Below, one piece after another: positions 6,564 through 6,688 of a stretch of 6,688 nucleotides of DNA (its first letter is position 1; every line of letters begins with the position of its first letter). Source of the DNA: a bacterium (GTDB taxonomy: Bacteria; Auribacterota; UBA3054; B51-G9); the NCBI GenBank assembly GCA_029933535.1, contig JAOZNZ010000180.1, forward strand, positions 1 to 6,688, written 5' to 3'. Below the pieces are notes generated by a model. It was given only the letters and a program-made list of their open reading frames with translations, ran no database searches and was not told where the DNA came from. The position numbers were made by a program, and so were the translations under genes.

Positions 6564-6688
6564 AACCTACTGTTTACATTGAGACAAGTGTTATAAGTTA
6601 TCTCACTTCAAGACCAAGTAGAGATTTAATTATCGCGGCGCATCAGCAAATTACTCAAGATTGGTGGGATCAGTTACATTTATTGATT
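6560..6688 (+). CDS. PIN-domain protein, VapC-like putative RNase toxin, 3' partial
   Basis: The first 43 residues of a PIN-domain protein, cut by the window end. VYIETSVISYL (residues 5-15) is the first PIN strand and helix, with an acidic metal-binding residue (E8) where many VapC proteins have Asp. It continues with SRPSRDLIIAAHQQIT and WW, a pattern I recognise from VapC-family proteins annotated as type II toxins. PIN proteins are Mg-dependent RNases, and VapC toxins are inhibited by a partner antitoxin, usually encoded just upstream. No such gene is visible here; only a 13-codon ORF precedes it. The antitoxin may lie downstream, be absent, or this may not be a toxin. The remaining catalytic acids lie outside the window. 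Confidence 0.8.
   Translation, partial: MKPTVYIETSVISYLTSRPSRDLIIAAHQQITQDWWDQLHLLI

Noticed and set aside
1..6688. CRISPR array, tRNA or rRNA genes
   Set aside because: No regularly spaced direct repeats and no tRNA or rRNA signatures were seen on either strand.

Overview
The window is AT-rich bacterial DNA with tightly coded plus-strand genes. The taxonomic signal is weak. The gene starts lack an obvious Shine-Dalgarno sequence, and the two promoters I can see are good sigma70-type boxes rather than the Bacteroidetes type. Paired SPFH proteins, a cytoplasmic GH106-like hydrolase, a VapC-like PIN gene and small palindromic repeats together suggest an uncultured lineage of the PVC group (Lentisphaerota, Kiritimatiellota or Planctomycetota). 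This is inference from gene style only.

Bases 1-2643 hold two adjacent SPFH (band 7/flotillin-like) genes, probably one operon. The first is cut by the left window edge. The second is complete at about 590 residues, with an N-terminal membrane anchor, three consecutive repeats of a 57-residue module, a charged linker, the SPFH core and a long coiled coil. The two are paralogues over the SPFH core and coiled coil and probably co-assemble into a membrane scaffold.

Bases 2644-2976 are non-coding. They hold a MITE-like element of about 179 bp with 23-bp imperfect inverted ends, then an extended -10 promoter reading into the next gene.

Bases 2977-6108 encode a large GH106-like glycoside hydrolase with no signal peptide. 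Its C-terminal beta-sandwich carries an in-frame palindromic insert, and its stop codon lies inside a small hairpin.

Bases 6109-6559 are non-coding and structured. A GC-richer cluster of hairpins comes first, then a second inverted-repeat element of about 166 bp, then a second extended -10 promoter. That promoter drives a PIN-domain (VapC-like) gene starting at 6560 and cut by the right edge. No antitoxin gene lies directly upstream, only a 13-codon ORF overlapping the PIN start by ATGA.

I see no evidence of a defined new multi-gene system. The hydrolase has its own promoter and is separated from the SPFH pair by a repeat element, so a functional link is not supported. The least ordinary features are the triplicated SPFH entry module, the palindrome translated inside the hydrolase, and the two MITE-like elements flanking that gene.
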